Positions 8,262-16,641 are shown, counted from the first letter of the stretch. The stretch is DNA of 58,082 bases from Stenotrophomonas acidaminiphila (GCF_001431595.1 NZ_LDJO01000031.1:1-58082), one strand, 5' to 3'. Notes: generated by a model from the letters alone, not told the origin. Made by a program: numbers and translations.

Positions 8262-9275
8262 CTAGAGCATCATCTGCACTTCCCGCGTCGTCGGGAGCTC
8301 GGGCCATTCGCCGTTCGTCCAGAATTGTTCCAGCGCGCCGCGCAAGATGTCCAGGGAGGTCGAGGCGCCATTCCGGTTGCCGAACCGCTGCTTGTTCATG
8401 GCTTGCAACCGGAGCATTTCCGTGTCCTGGGCATTGACCCGTTTCAGGAACGGCCAGGCCAGCAGGCGTACTGCCCAGGCCGGCGCCCAGCGGCCTTCGA
8501 CATGCAGGGCGACGAAGACATCTGTCGTGTCCTGCGTCCGCGGCGTGAAGTGCAGGTCGATCAACACTCGGCTGCCGTTCGCATAGGCATATTCCAGCCG
8601 GGTACTGCCGGGTGCGGCGAAGTGCGCGCGTTCGACGATGCGTTTGGATTCGAACAGTCGATACAGCAGCCCGGATTGGGAAGGCATGCCGTGGTACTCG
8701 ACGGTAAAGCCTTCTGCCGTGGTATGGAAACCGACGGTCGCCGGCACGCGGCGATCATCGCGCCGGACCAGTCCGGCGTGAATGAAGTGCGTATGCATCG
8801 GGTCGAGGAAGTTCTCCATCGCGTCGACCACGTTGGCCGGCCAGCAGGTGCGCCACAGGAAGCGGCGTGTGTTCGGATCGGTCGCGCGGATCATGGCATT
8901 GGGCTCGGTCGCGCCGGTACGACCCGGCCGCAGCCAGACGAAGCCGTCGAGCTCGCACGTGGCGAAGGCGTGGACACGCACGTCGGGCAGTGCGATATCC
9001 GGCGGCAAACCGGGGATATCGCACAGGCGCCCATCCGCACCGAACGACCAGCCGTGGTACGGACACGCCAGGCGATCGCCTGAGACGCGGCCGGCGGATA
9101 GCGGTGCGTGGCGGTGCGGGCAGCGGTCTTCCAGCGCAATCAATGCACCTGCGCCTGTGCGTGCCAAGGCCAGATGTCTGTCCATGACCGAAATCGCCAT
9201 CGGCCTCGGCCCGACCTCGTCGGCGCGGGCCACTGCGTACCAGTGCGCGAACAGCGAGGGATGCCAGGGCTTCAC
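8262..9275 (-). CDS. Rieske-type (mononuclear iron) oxygenase, last gene of biosynthetic operon
   Basis: A 337-residue Rieske non-haem iron oxygenase. The [2Fe-2S] ligands are Cys52, His54, Cys71 and His74 (CPH...CPYHGW). The catalytic iron site is ENFLDPMHTHFIH (Asp158, His161, His166), with a C-terminal carboxylate in AQDTEML. It resembles single-component or VanA/CAO-like alpha subunits that hydroxylate or desaturate a substrate. No ferredoxin or reductase gene is nearby, so electrons must come from elsewhere. Start is a GTG whose last two bases overlap the TGA of the upstream gene (GTGA), indicating translational coupling. As the last gene it probably performs a late oxidative tailoring step. 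Substrate unknown. Confidence 0.88.
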   Translation of the reverse strand: MKPWHPSLFAHWYAVARADEVGPRPMAISVMDRHLALARTGAGALIALEDRCPHRHAPLSAGRVSGDRLACPYHGWSFGADGRLCDIPGLPPDIALPDVRVHAFATCELDGFVWLRPGRTGATEPNAMIRATDPNTRRFLWRTCWPANVVDAMENFLDPMHTHFIHAGLVRRDDRRVPATVGFHTTAEGFTVEYHGMPSQSGLLYRLFESKRIVERAHFAAPGSTRLEYAYANGSRVLIDLHFTPRTQDTTDVFVALHVEGRWAPAWAVRLLAWPFLKRVNAQDTEMLRLQAMNKQRFGNRNGASTSLDILRGALEQFWTNGEWPELPTTREVQMML

Positions 9276-10387
9276 AGGCGGTACCTGCGCAGCAATGGAA
9301 TGCCGATCCGGCACGTGGTCGATGACAGCGCATCGACCGCGATGCGCGTGCGCGTCGGAAGGTGGCGTGCGTAGACCGCGCTGTACTCGATCGAGGGCAT
9401 GCCGCCACGGAGACGTTTGAAGCCTGCTGCACCTGCGCTGAAGTTCAGCCGCCAGCCGTGCTCGAGGCAGGCACGGTAGGCGCAAGCGGTCGTCAATCGA
9501 TACAGTGCCGACTTTTGCGGCTGCGTTGTGTCATAGCCGACGATGGGCGCTGTAGCCGTGCGCCCCATGCGGAACAGGCCGATAACGCACGTCAGCCGGC
9601 CGTCGGCATCACGGAAGCCCTCGAACGCCAGCAGGCCAGCGTGGTGCCAGCAGCGCAGGAACGCCTCGCTGTACATCGGATTGAAACGCGAATACTTGCC
9701 GATGTAGAGCAGGGCATATAGTTCGGCGATGCGCGCGTAGTCAGTGTCGGTGATGTCCTGGTCCCGGCAGTGCCGCAACGAGGTCTTCCGCGGCAGCGCC
9801 AGATCGCGCTTCAAGTTGCCATGCATGCCTGCCAATGCGCCGATATCGGCGTACAGGTAAACCTGGCGGCTGGCGACGAGGCGGCAACCGGCCGCCTGCA
9901 GTGCCTCGAGCCAGTCGGCGTTGTCATGCTCATTGAGCGAGCGGAACCATAGCGCATGGTGGGGCCAACGGGCGACCGCTTGCTCCAGCAATACACCGGG
10001 ATCCAGCCACGCCCGCGGCGGGTACAGGTTGGTCGACAACAGCCAGTTGTTGATCGCCACGGCATGGTCGATTCCGGCCCAGCCCAAGGACCGCCCGATC
10101 GACGAGATCATGCGCAGCGATGCCGGCGCCATCCAGCCGGGAAGGTAGCGTGCACTCTCCTCAGCGGCGCAATCAGCGTAGGTGGTGCGTGGCGAACAGA
10201 CCCACGCGTCACCGGCGCGGCCGTCGTGAACGGTCACGGGCAGGTCGCCGGCAGCGCAGCGGATCGTTTCGACGCGCGCATGCAGATTGGATATCAGCGT
10301 TTCCGTCGCGCGGCCGGCATGAATCGTCGCAAAGGCACGGGCGCGTGCCGCGAAGCTCTCCTCATCGGCGGCGGCAAGTGCGGTCAT
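9272..10387 (-). CDS. GNAT-like acyltransferase/peptidoglycan-type ligase fold protein
   Basis: A 371-residue protein that looks like the large GNAT/FemAB-like group (BioF2-like): an N-terminal variable half, then a C-terminal half with ELYALLYIGKYSRFNPMYS, the strand pair FEGFRDADGRLTCVIGLFRMG, and the motif NFSAGAAGFKRLRGG near residue 325, where this group binds its acyl or nucleotide donor. No signal peptide or membrane segment is evident, so it is probably cytoplasmic. Its ATG overlaps the ATP-grasp stop (ATGA), and it is followed by the Rieske gene with another 4-base overlap. An N- or O-acyl transfer within the pathway is plausible. Superfamily call moderate; substrate unknown. Confidence 0.6.
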   Translation of the reverse strand: MTALAAADEESFAARARAFATIHAGRATETLISNLHARVETIRCAAGDLPVTVHDGRAGDAWVCSPRTTYADCAAEESARYLPGWMAPASLRMISSIGRSLGWAGIDHAVAINNWLLSTNLYPPRAWLDPGVLLEQAVARWPHHALWFRSLNEHDNADWLEALQAAGCRLVASRQVYLYADIGALAGMHGNLKRDLALPRKTSLRHCRDQDITDTDYARIAELYALLYIGKYSRFNPMYSEAFLRCWHHAGLLAFEGFRDADGRLTCVIGLFRMGRTATAPIVGYDTTQPQKSALYRLTTACAYRACLEHGWRLNFSAGAAGFKRLRGGMPSIEYSAVYARHLPTRTRIAVDALSSTTCRIGIPLLRRYRL

Positions 10388-11547
10388 ACGCCCAGTGCCT
10401 CCAGTGGTTCGCCGTCCCATTCGATGTCGCGTGTCGCCGCCTCGCGCAGGCTGCAGCGCTGCAGGAGCGCCAGCCGTGAGTAGGAAGCCAGGTCGCCGAT
10501 GCTGCCTGCCGGCGGCAGGCGATCGCCGGGTACCGAGATCACGTCATCCGCACGCTGGAAGTCTCTCAACCACTTTCCAAACCGTCGGTTCCTCACTGCC
10601 GCCGGCAACCCCGCCATCGTCATCAGCGCGGCGATCATCTTCGGCTTTGCGGGCCAAGGTTCGCGCAGATCGCCATCGCCGAGCAGCGCCGTCGGCAGAT
10701 CCGCAGCGAACGGGAATAGGTGCAGACCGCTGGTCGCGCGCGGATTGCATTCCAGCGCCAGCGCTTCGCCGTCGCAGGTTTCGATCCAGTCGAAGGAAAC
10801 CTGGCCGCTGTATCCGGTCCCGCGGACGAAGGCAGCGACGGCATCGTGGATCGCGGGCCGTCGCACCGGGTCGAAGTAATAGCTCGAGCTGCGCGCCAGC
10901 CGATACGCGGGGCGGTAGATCACGTGCGCCAGCAGCCGGCCGCGGTCGGCGATGGCATAGCTGCACAGTTCATCGCCTGTGACGAAGGCCTGCACGACCC
11001 AATCGCCCAGCGGCGGCAGCTCCGGCGCATCGCCCGTGATGCCATGAGGGTACAGGCGCACGTGCACGCCGAAGCGTGAGAATTCAGGCTTCACCACGAC
11101 TGCTCGACCGCGCGCCCATTCACGTGCCTGGGCCAGTGTGCGCACGCGGCCGCTGGCCGGGGTAGGCATGCCGTTGCTGCGGGCGATGCGGACGAACTCC
11201 CATTTGCTGTGCAATGCCGCCAGCTTGTCGAATTCATCCACCGCGACGTGCAGTTCGCGTGGCAACGCGGTGCGGTGGCGTGAAAGATGCAGCGCTTCCT
11301 CGCAGGTCGGCACCAGCAGATCGATGCCCCGGGCGGTGACAGCGTGGTTGAGGTCGGCGACGAAGCCACGGGCGTCGTGGCGCGGTGACCGCAGCGAATG
11401 GGTCCCGGTGACCGAGGACGACCAGCCCGACAGGCGGCACGGAATGCTGTCGGCGATATGCACTTCCCAACCGTGGCGGTGGAAGCGGCGCGCATGGTCC
11501 AGTGCCACCGGTGCGCGGCCTCCGAGGATCAGGACCCGACATGTCAT
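10384..11547 (-). CDS. ATP-grasp ligase of biosynthetic operon
   Basis: A 387-residue ATP-grasp enzyme. It opens with a nucleotide-fold strand (RVLILGGRAPVALDHARRF). The ATP-grasp core includes VVVKPEFSRFGVH (lysine of the grasp) and the metal-binding segment ALECNPRATSGLHLF, in which the Glu and Asn ligate Mg-ATP. Such enzymes join a carboxylate, through an acyl-phosphate, to an amine, thiol or hydroxyl. In this operon it could link the ketosynthase product to an amino acid or amine. It replaces the AMP-forming ligase (OleC type) that one would expect beside a ketosynthase and OleD-like reductase. Its ATG overlaps the preceding stop (ATGA). Substrate unknown. Confidence 0.85.
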   Translation of the reverse strand: MTCRVLILGGRAPVALDHARRFHRHGWEVHIADSIPCRLSGWSSSVTGTHSLRSPRHDARGFVADLNHAVTARGIDLLVPTCEEALHLSRHRTALPRELHVAVDEFDKLAALHSKWEFVRIARSNGMPTPASGRVRTLAQAREWARGRAVVVKPEFSRFGVHVRLYPHGITGDAPELPPLGDWVVQAFVTGDELCSYAIADRGRLLAHVIYRPAYRLARSSSYYFDPVRRPAIHDAVAAFVRGTGYSGQVSFDWIETCDGEALALECNPRATSGLHLFPFAADLPTALLGDGDLREPWPAKPKMIAALMTMAGLPAAVRNRRFGKWLRDFQRADDVISVPGDRLPPAGSIGDLASYSRLALLQRCSLREAATRDIEWDGEPLEALGV

Positions 11548-12383
11548 CGTTGCCGCTCCCGACGGGGACGCCACTCGTGGCAATGCGAAGGCACGATGCG
11601 CAGTCGCGGGGTGGTGCGATGCAGATCATGCAGCCGGGCGAGCGTATCGCGATAGGCAGTGGTGTCTCCGAGCCAGCTGGTGACCAGCGCGGGCGGTGGC
11701 GCATTGTCGCGAATCGCCTGCGACGACCAGCTGGCGTCCGCAACCAGGAAAACGGGGCCGTTTCCGTCATCGAACAATGCGCCGAAATGTCCGGCAGCAT
11801 GGCCCGGTAGTGGCACCAGCAGCAGGCTGGCGTCGCCGAACAGATCGTAGCCATGGCCGAAATGGTCGAACGGCGGTTGCAGTTCCCGCGCCGGTCGGTC
11901 TTCGAACCAGTGCAGCGACGCGTGCTGTTGCCGTTCCAGCAAGGACGGCAGCAGGCCCACGCGCAGCGCACCCAGGCGGGAGCGCCCGTGCAGGTCGTCC
12001 CACGCCGCGCGCGAACAGGCAACGCGTGCGCCCGCGAAATCGGCCAGCCCACCGACATGGTCCCCATGCAGGTGCGAAACCACCACCCAGCCGATGTCCT
12101 CCGGTGCAACGCCATCGCGGTGCAGTTGTGCCGCCAGCGATTCGCATGGTGACAGATTGACGGGCGTGACCAGCCGATACAGCCGCTCCGGGAACCGCGC
12201 GGTGGCGTCCAGGAAATGTCCGGAATAGCCGGTGTCGAACAGGATCCGGCCGTGCTCCGGGTGCCGCAGCAGCGTGACCAGGGCGGGAAACTCGCACGCG
12301 CGCGGCGAAGCGCCCCGGCGGGTCGCCAGTTCGGGGTGTGTGCAATGCCCGGCTTCGTAGAGCCGCCATTCAAGCGTGGCCAT
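11544..12383 (-). CDS. Metallo-beta-lactamase fold hydrolase (AHL-lactonase-like)
   Basis: A 279-residue metallo-hydrolase. The dinuclear metal motif SHLHGDHVGG (HxHxDH) is followed by the downstream metal ligands in PGHAAGHFG, VADASW and PSHCHEW. The N-terminal segment LVTLLRHPEHGRILFDTGYSG is typical of the N-acyl-homoserine-lactonase branch, so a lactone or thioester may be the substrate. The start overlaps the end of the SDR gene by 14 bases and the stop overlaps the ATP-grasp ATG. It could release product from a thioester, open a lactone, or limit signal build-up. These roles are inference. Confidence 0.85.
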   Translation of the reverse strand: MATLEWRLYEAGHCTHPELATRRGASPRACEFPALVTLLRHPEHGRILFDTGYSGHFLDATARFPERLYRLVTPVNLSPCESLAAQLHRDGVAPEDIGWVVVSHLHGDHVGGLADFAGARVACSRAAWDDLHGRSRLGALRVGLLPSLLERQQHASLHWFEDRPARELQPPFDHFGHGYDLFGDASLLLVPLPGHAAGHFGALFDDGNGPVFLVADASWSSQAIRDNAPPPALVTSWLGDTTAYRDTLARLHDLHRTTPRLRIVPSHCHEWRPRRERQR

Positions 12384-13362
12384 GGGTCTCCCACCAGCGT
12401 GCGAAGCGGGCGAGGCTGGCCTGCATGTCCGTGTGTGGGCGGTAGCCCAGTTCGCGCTGCGCGCGCGTGATGTCCAGTGTTTGCGAATAGCCGATCACGC
12501 CAATGCCGTAGCGGCTCAAGCGGGGTTCCGGCCGGCCAGCCCGCAGCCGGGACAGGCACTCGGACAACGTTGCCAGCGCCAATGCCGGTGCGCGCGGCAC
12601 CGACACCAGCCTCACGTCGCGGCCGAGTGCGGCGAACAGATTTTCGAGCAGCGTACGCACGCGCACCGGCTCGCCGTTGCTGACGTTGTAGGCGCGGCCG
12701 TTGGCGGGCAGATCGGCATCCACGCAATGCGCCATCAGTGCGACGAGGTTGTCGACGTGGGTAACATCAATCAGTGCACGACCGCCGTCGACTAGCGGAA
12801 ACCAGCCGCGTGCGGCCACGGCCATCAGTCGCGGCAGGATCGCGCGGTCGCCTTCCCCATATACCGCGCGCGGACGCAGGATCAGCGTCTGCATGCCATC
12901 TACGCACGCGTCGCGCACCAGACATTCAGACTCCCACTTGCTGCGTGCGTACTCGGTGATCCAGCGTGGCGGGGGAGTGAACTCCTCGCCTACGCCGAAC
13001 TGGTCGCGGAACCGGAAGTAGATGCTCGGCGAGCCGAGATGGACGAAGCGGCTAACGCGCTGGCGCCGCGCGGCGTCGAGCAGTCGCGCGGTCGCGGTCA
13101 CGTTCGCCCTGCGGAACGCCTCGGCGGAGCCCCATGGCGCGGACAATGCCGCGCAGTGCACGACGACGTCGCATCCGGCGAGGAGCGGCTCGAGCGCGTC
13201 GCCTGCCAGGTCGGCGGCAACGGGCCGGATCAGGCCGTCGCCGGCAGGCAGCCGGGTCGGATCGCGGCCGGTGGCAATGATCTGGTGTCCGGCAGAGGCC
13301 AACCGCCGCACGGCGTGGCTGCCGATGAAGCCGGTAGCGCCGGTGACCAGGATCTGCGCCAT
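12370..13362 (-). CDS. NAD(P)-dependent epimerase/3-beta-HSD-family reductase (OleD-like)
   Basis: A 330-residue extended short-chain dehydrogenase. The Rossmann motif GATGFIG is at residues 8-14, the catalytic Tyr-Lys pair is in ITEYARSKWESE, and the substrate-side motif ALIDVTHVDNLV followed by AYNVSNGEPV is characteristic of 3-beta-HSD/OleD-like enzymes. OleD reduces the beta-keto acid made by the ketosynthase OleA. A comparable reduction of the product of the adjacent KAS III-like enzyme is the simplest reading. Only two bases separate it from the ketosynthase gene. It could instead act on a sugar, as many relatives do, but no glycosyltransferase is nearby. Confidence 0.85.
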   Translation of the reverse strand: MAQILVTGATGFIGSHAVRRLASAGHQIIATGRDPTRLPAGDGLIRPVAADLAGDALEPLLAGCDVVVHCAALSAPWGSAEAFRRANVTATARLLDAARRQRVSRFVHLGSPSIYFRFRDQFGVGEEFTPPPRWITEYARSKWESECLVRDACVDGMQTLILRPRAVYGEGDRAILPRLMAVAARGWFPLVDGGRALIDVTHVDNLVALMAHCVDADLPANGRAYNVSNGEPVRVRTLLENLFAALGRDVRLVSVPRAPALALATLSECLSRLRAGRPEPRLSRYGIGVIGYSQTLDITRAQRELGYRPHTDMQASLARFARWWETHGHA

Positions 13363-13364
13363 GC

Positions 13365-14381
13365 TCAGTACCTCAGTACCGCGCCGGCGAACGACAGGCC
13401 GGCACCGGAGCCGACCATCGCGAACAGGTCGCCGCGGCGCAGATCGCCGTGCTCTATCGCGTGGTGCAGCGCCAATGGAATCGATGCCGCCATCTGGTTG
13501 CCGTGCGTTTCCAGGATCCGCACCAAACTATCCTGCGGCAACCGCAATGCGCGTTGCAGGTGGTCCAGCGCTTTCACGCTGGCCTGGTGCGGGACCAGCC
13601 GCTTCAGATCCCCGGCCGCCACGTTCGCGCGGTCGAATAGCGCGCGCATGAAGCCGGGCAGCTTCTGCGCGGCCAAACGGTAGGTCGCGCGCCCGGACAT
13701 CTCGAAGCGCGAGGCGGCTGAGAATTGTCCGGCGCCATCGGACAGGCGCACGCGGGTACCGCCGGCGCGCACCTGGCAGAATTCCGTGCCTTCGCTGTGG
13801 GTTTCCATGTGTGTAGCCAGCAGGCACGAAGCGTCACCTTTCCCGGCTGCTTCCACGACGACCGCGGCTGCGCCGTCGCCGAACAGGGCGGCGGTGTCCG
13901 TATCGTCCCAGTCGAGTCCAGCCGAAGCGACTTCGCCGGCGACCAGCAGCACGCGGCGGAAGCGGTGCGTCGCGATCGCCGAGGCGACCAGGTCCAGTGC
14001 GACCAGAAAGCCTAGGCAGGTGGCGTTGACATCGAAGGCCGGAATACGGCTGCCCGACAGTCCCAGTCGCCGCTGCACCAATGCGGCGGTGCAGGGGATC
14101 GCCTGCTCCATCACCCCGGAAACGCTGATCACCGCATCGACCTGGTCGGCGCGCAGGTCGGCGCGCCGCAACGCATCCTGTGCCGCCTGCGCAGCCATCA
14201 TCGAAGCCGGCTCGTCGGCGCCGGCGAAATGCCGGTAGTCGATCCCCACATGGCGCCGGGTCCAACCGTCGGGCTTGCTCCATCGACGGTCGAACTCGTT
14301 CGAGTCCACCCGGCGCGATGGGATGTACTCGCCCGTTCCCAGGATGCGCAGCGGTATCGGATGCGGGGAGTCGTGGTCCAT
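13365..14381 (-). CDS. 3-oxoacyl-ACP synthase III-like ketosynthase, first gene of biosynthetic operon
   Basis: A 338-residue FabH/KAS III superfamily enzyme with an intact triad: Cys122 in DVNATCLGF, His265 in LVPHQASVKAL and Asn295 in ETHGNQMAAS. It can therefore in principle catalyse decarboxylative or non-decarboxylative Claisen condensation, or acyl transfer, with CoA or ACP thioesters. It is not the housekeeping fabH: there is no plsX, fabD, fabG or acpP next to it. It is the first gene of a six-gene operon and divergent from the HTH regulator at 14529. The ATG at 14381 has only a weak ribosome binding site. A non-primary-metabolism role is inferred from context. Confidence 0.88.
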   Translation of the reverse strand: MDHDSPHPIPLRILGTGEYIPSRRVDSNEFDRRWSKPDGWTRRHVGIDYRHFAGADEPASMMAAQAAQDALRRADLRADQVDAVISVSGVMEQAIPCTAALVQRRLGLSGSRIPAFDVNATCLGFLVALDLVASAIATHRFRRVLLVAGEVASAGLDWDDTDTAALFGDGAAAVVVEAAGKGDASCLLATHMETHSEGTEFCQVRAGGTRVRLSDGAGQFSAASRFEMSGRATYRLAAQKLPGFMRALFDRANVAAGDLKRLVPHQASVKALDHLQRALRLPQDSLVRILETHGNQMAASIPLALHHAIEHGDLRRGDLFAMVGSGAGLSFAGAVLRY

Positions 14382-14477
14382 TCGACAGGTTGTTCGGTTG
14401 AGGTGAGCGAGAGCCTGTTCGACCCATCGAATGGCGGCAAGCAGCGGGAGCGCGGAGCGCAGTTGATGCTCGGGAAG

Positions 14478-14494
14478 GTATCAAATAGTGATAC
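14478..14494. promoter_or_regulatory. Perfect inverted repeat, candidate operator of the HTH regulator
   Basis: GTATCAAATAGTGATAC is a perfect 6-bp inverted repeat with a 5-base spacer. With one mismatch the arms extend to 9 bp. It lies in the 147-base divergent region, 34 bases before the regulator ATG and about 97 bases before the ketosynthase ATG. It overlaps a possible -10 for the operon. Size, symmetry and position fit a dimeric XRE-family repressor or activator site. Confidence 0.6.
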
Positions 14495-14510
14495 TTTTTG
14501 CGTCGATCAA
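14482..14510 (-). promoter_or_regulatory. Candidate promoter of the biosynthetic operon
   Basis: On the minus strand TTGATC (14510-14505) and TATTTG (14487-14482) are 17 bases apart, which is acceptable for a sigma-70 promoter, though each hexamer is imperfect. The -10 lies inside the inverted repeat at 14478-14494, so a bound regulator would block or reshape this promoter. Confidence 0.35.
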
Positions 14511-14528
14511 CTCGCTGGAAGGTCAATC

Positions 14529-15284
14529 ATGTCGGGGTCAAAGCTCATCCTGCGCGGTATCCGTGAACTGCTGCGGGCGAGGGGCATGACCTATCGCGAC
14601 CTTGCCGCACAACTGGGCGTCAGTGAGCCGACGGTGAAGCGCGACCTCAGCCGGGGCAATTTCTCGCTGGGGCGATTGGACCGCATCTGCGAAGTCCTCG
14701 GAGTCGGCATGGAGGAGCTGATCCGCGGCGATGGACAGGGCCCGGTCCTGTTGACCGAATTGAGCGACGTGCAGGAGCAAGAGCTGATCGCCGATGCCCG
14801 CCTGCTGCTGATCACTTACCTGGTGCTCAACGACTGGAAATTCGCGGAAATTATCGCCGCTTTCCACATCGACGAGAATGAACTGGTCTCGCTTCTGCTC
14901 AGGCTGGACGCGATGCGGCTGGTGGACTACAGGCCGCCGAACCGGATCCGCAAGCTGACCGCGCGCAACTTTTCCTGGCGCAAGGATGGCTCGGTCCATC
15001 GGTTCTTCATCGAGCACATCCTTCCGGAGTTCTTTGCCGCGCGTTTCGATGCACCGACCGATGGCTTCCACTTCATGGGCGGATCGCTGTCCGATGGTTC
15101 GATGCGCTATATCGCTGCGGAAATGTCCCGCCTGGCGCGCGAGTTCGATGCTCTCGCACGCCAGGATGCAGCCTTGCCATTGGAGGCGCGCAGTGGCTGC
15201 AGCGCAGTGTTCGCATTGCGCAGTTGGGAGTACTCCGCATTCACCAGGCTACGACGGGCCACCAATCCCAGCCAGTCCCGATAG
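14529..15284 (+). CDS. XRE-type HTH transcriptional regulator, divergent to the biosynthetic operon
   Basis: A 251-residue DNA-binding protein. Residues 15-60 form a Cro/C1-type helix-turn-helix (MTYRDLAAQLGVSEPTVKRD and then LGRLDRICEVLGV). The remaining 190 residues, with HRFFIEHILPEFFAARF and MRYIAAEMSRLAREFDAL, form a domain I do not recognise, perhaps for effector binding or dimerisation. The ATG follows GGAAGG at 6 bases. GC is low for this genome (about 50% in 14821-14880), suggesting transfer together with the operon. The palindrome at 14478-14494 is the likely operator. Local regulator of the operon: probable but inferred. Confidence 0.8.
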   Translation: MSGSKLILRGIRELLRARGMTYRDLAAQLGVSEPTVKRDLSRGNFSLGRLDRICEVLGVGMEELIRGDGQGPVLLTELSDVQEQELIADARLLLITYLVLNDWKFAEIIAAFHIDENELVSLLLRLDAMRLVDYRPPNRIRKLTARNFSWRKDGSVHRFFIEHILPEFFAARFDAPTDGFHFMGGSLSDGSMRYIAAEMSRLAREFDALARQDAALPLEARSGCSAVFALRSWEYSAFTRLRRATNPSQSR

Positions 15285-15519
15285 CGGATGTGATCGCCCG
15301 TATTGACGGAACGGAGGGCTGTTGAAAATTGGCTCGGGGAGGGACCGGGTGCTGCATTCCCACCCTCACTTCGCCTTCTTGTCGGTGCCTGGCGACGAAC
15401 TGCCGCATGCCCCCGCGTCCCTGCCGGTCCAGGTCGCCCGTAGGGAACCTGCGATATCCAGCACGCTGCGGCCGGCTTCCGTCGAGGAACGATGGCGGCG
15501 CCGGCAGCCGCGTGGCGGG

Positions 15520-16641
15520 TCAGTCGCCCGCGTCGAGGGTCCCCTCGGCCAGCGCCACCCGGGAGCCGTCGAGCAGGCCGCGGCTGAGTTTCCCGTTTTC
15601 GATGAACAGCAGTTCGCCGTTCTCGCCGTTCTTGATGCTGCTGTCGATGGCGATGACGCGACCGCCGTGGAACGTGCTCACGTGCGGCATCGAGGTATGG
15701 CCTACGACGATGCGCTCCAGCCCCAGCTGGTCGAGCAGGTTCTGCACGCCGGCGGTATCCAGGCGCCCGTCGAAGTAGCCGCGGTACCAGATCGGGCTGG
15801 TCTTGCCGTCGTACAGCGGCGCGGTGGCCGGATCGGCCTTGACCTCGGCCTTGGGGCGCCCGAGCGATGCCTGGTAGGCGGCATTGGTGGCGACCGGGTC
15901 CAGTGCCAGTTGCAGCGCCTCGGGCGAGATGCCGCCGTGCAGGAACAGCGTGCCGCCGACGCGCAGCAGCACCGGACGGGTGCGCAGCCACTGCCCGATC
16001 ACCGAATCGGCGCCATACAGCTGCGGATAGCTGCGGCCGAGCAACTGCGCGCTGCGCAGGTACTTGGGGTTGACGTAGCGCAGGTCGTCGTACAGCACCA
16101 TGGTCTCGTGGTTGCCGAGCACGAAGTGCACCGCACCACCGGCAGCTGCGGCCTGCTGCTGCAGGCCGTACAGCAGCCAGAACACCTCGGTGACCTGCGG
16201 GCCGCGGTCGAACACGTCGCCGGCGATCACCAGGGTGTCGCAGCCCAGCGTCCACCGGTCCTGCTCATCGATGACCCCGTTGGCACGCAGCAGTTTCACC
16301 AGCAGGCCGTACTGGCCGTGGATATCGGACACCGCGACGATGCGCGCGGCCGGCGGCAGCAGCGCCGTGGCCACCGGCAGCGGTGGCGCCACGGCGACCG
16401 GGTGCGGATAGCCGCAGCGTGCCGCAACCGTGGCCTGCGCGTCGTCCAAGGCCTGCTCCTGGACCGCGTCGTCGCAGATCCAGCGGGCGTGCAGACGGCC
16501 GTCCTCCCGGAATACGTAAGGACCGTCGGCATCGACATGCACCGGTTCGGTGACCGGCGGGGCGGCCAGCACGGAGGTGCTGGCGAACAGCACGAAGCAG
16601 GCCAGGAGCATGCGGCGGAACGACGGACGGCAAGTCGGCAT
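15520..16641 (-). CDS. Secreted calcineurin-like metallophosphoesterase
   Basis: A 373-residue phosphatase exported to the periplasm or beyond. The signal peptide is MPTCRPSFRRMLLACFVLFA and on to about residue 27. The dimetal motifs are in order: SDIHGQ (Asp106, His108), AGDVFDRG, LGNHET and the late VVGHTSMPHV. The pattern, including an Asn-His-Glu and a Ser/Thr-phosphatase-like insert, fits Shewanella-like protein phosphatases. The ATG has AGGAAA upstream. It is convergent with the HTH regulator; the gap 15285-15519 shows no gene. Substrate (phosphoprotein or small phosphoester) unknown. Confidence 0.87.
   Translation of the reverse strand: MPTCRPSFRRMLLACFVLFASTSVLAAPPVTEPVHVDADGPYVFREDGRLHARWICDDAVQEQALDDAQATVAARCGYPHPVAVAPPLPVATALLPPAARIVAVSDIHGQYGLLVKLLRANGVIDEQDRWTLGCDTLVIAGDVFDRGPQVTEVFWLLYGLQQQAAAAGGAVHFVLGNHETMVLYDDLRYVNPKYLRSAQLLGRSYPQLYGADSVIGQWLRTRPVLLRVGGTLFLHGGISPEALQLALDPVATNAAYQASLGRPKAEVKADPATAPLYDGKTSPIWYRGYFDGRLDTAGVQNLLDQLGLERIVVGHTSMPHVSTFHGGRVIAIDSSIKNGENGELLFIENGKLSRGLLDGSRVALAEGTLDAGD

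Noticed and set aside
8250..8262. GGCAG-ATC-CTGCC hairpin at the end of the Rieske gene as a terminator
   Set aside because: The stem is only 5 bp, overlaps the stop codon, and has no T tract.
13365..14381. Housekeeping fabH for the ketosynthase
   Set aside because: None of the usual fatty-acid neighbours (plsX, fabD, fabG, acpP) is present, and the gene is fused into a specialised operon by overlapping codons.
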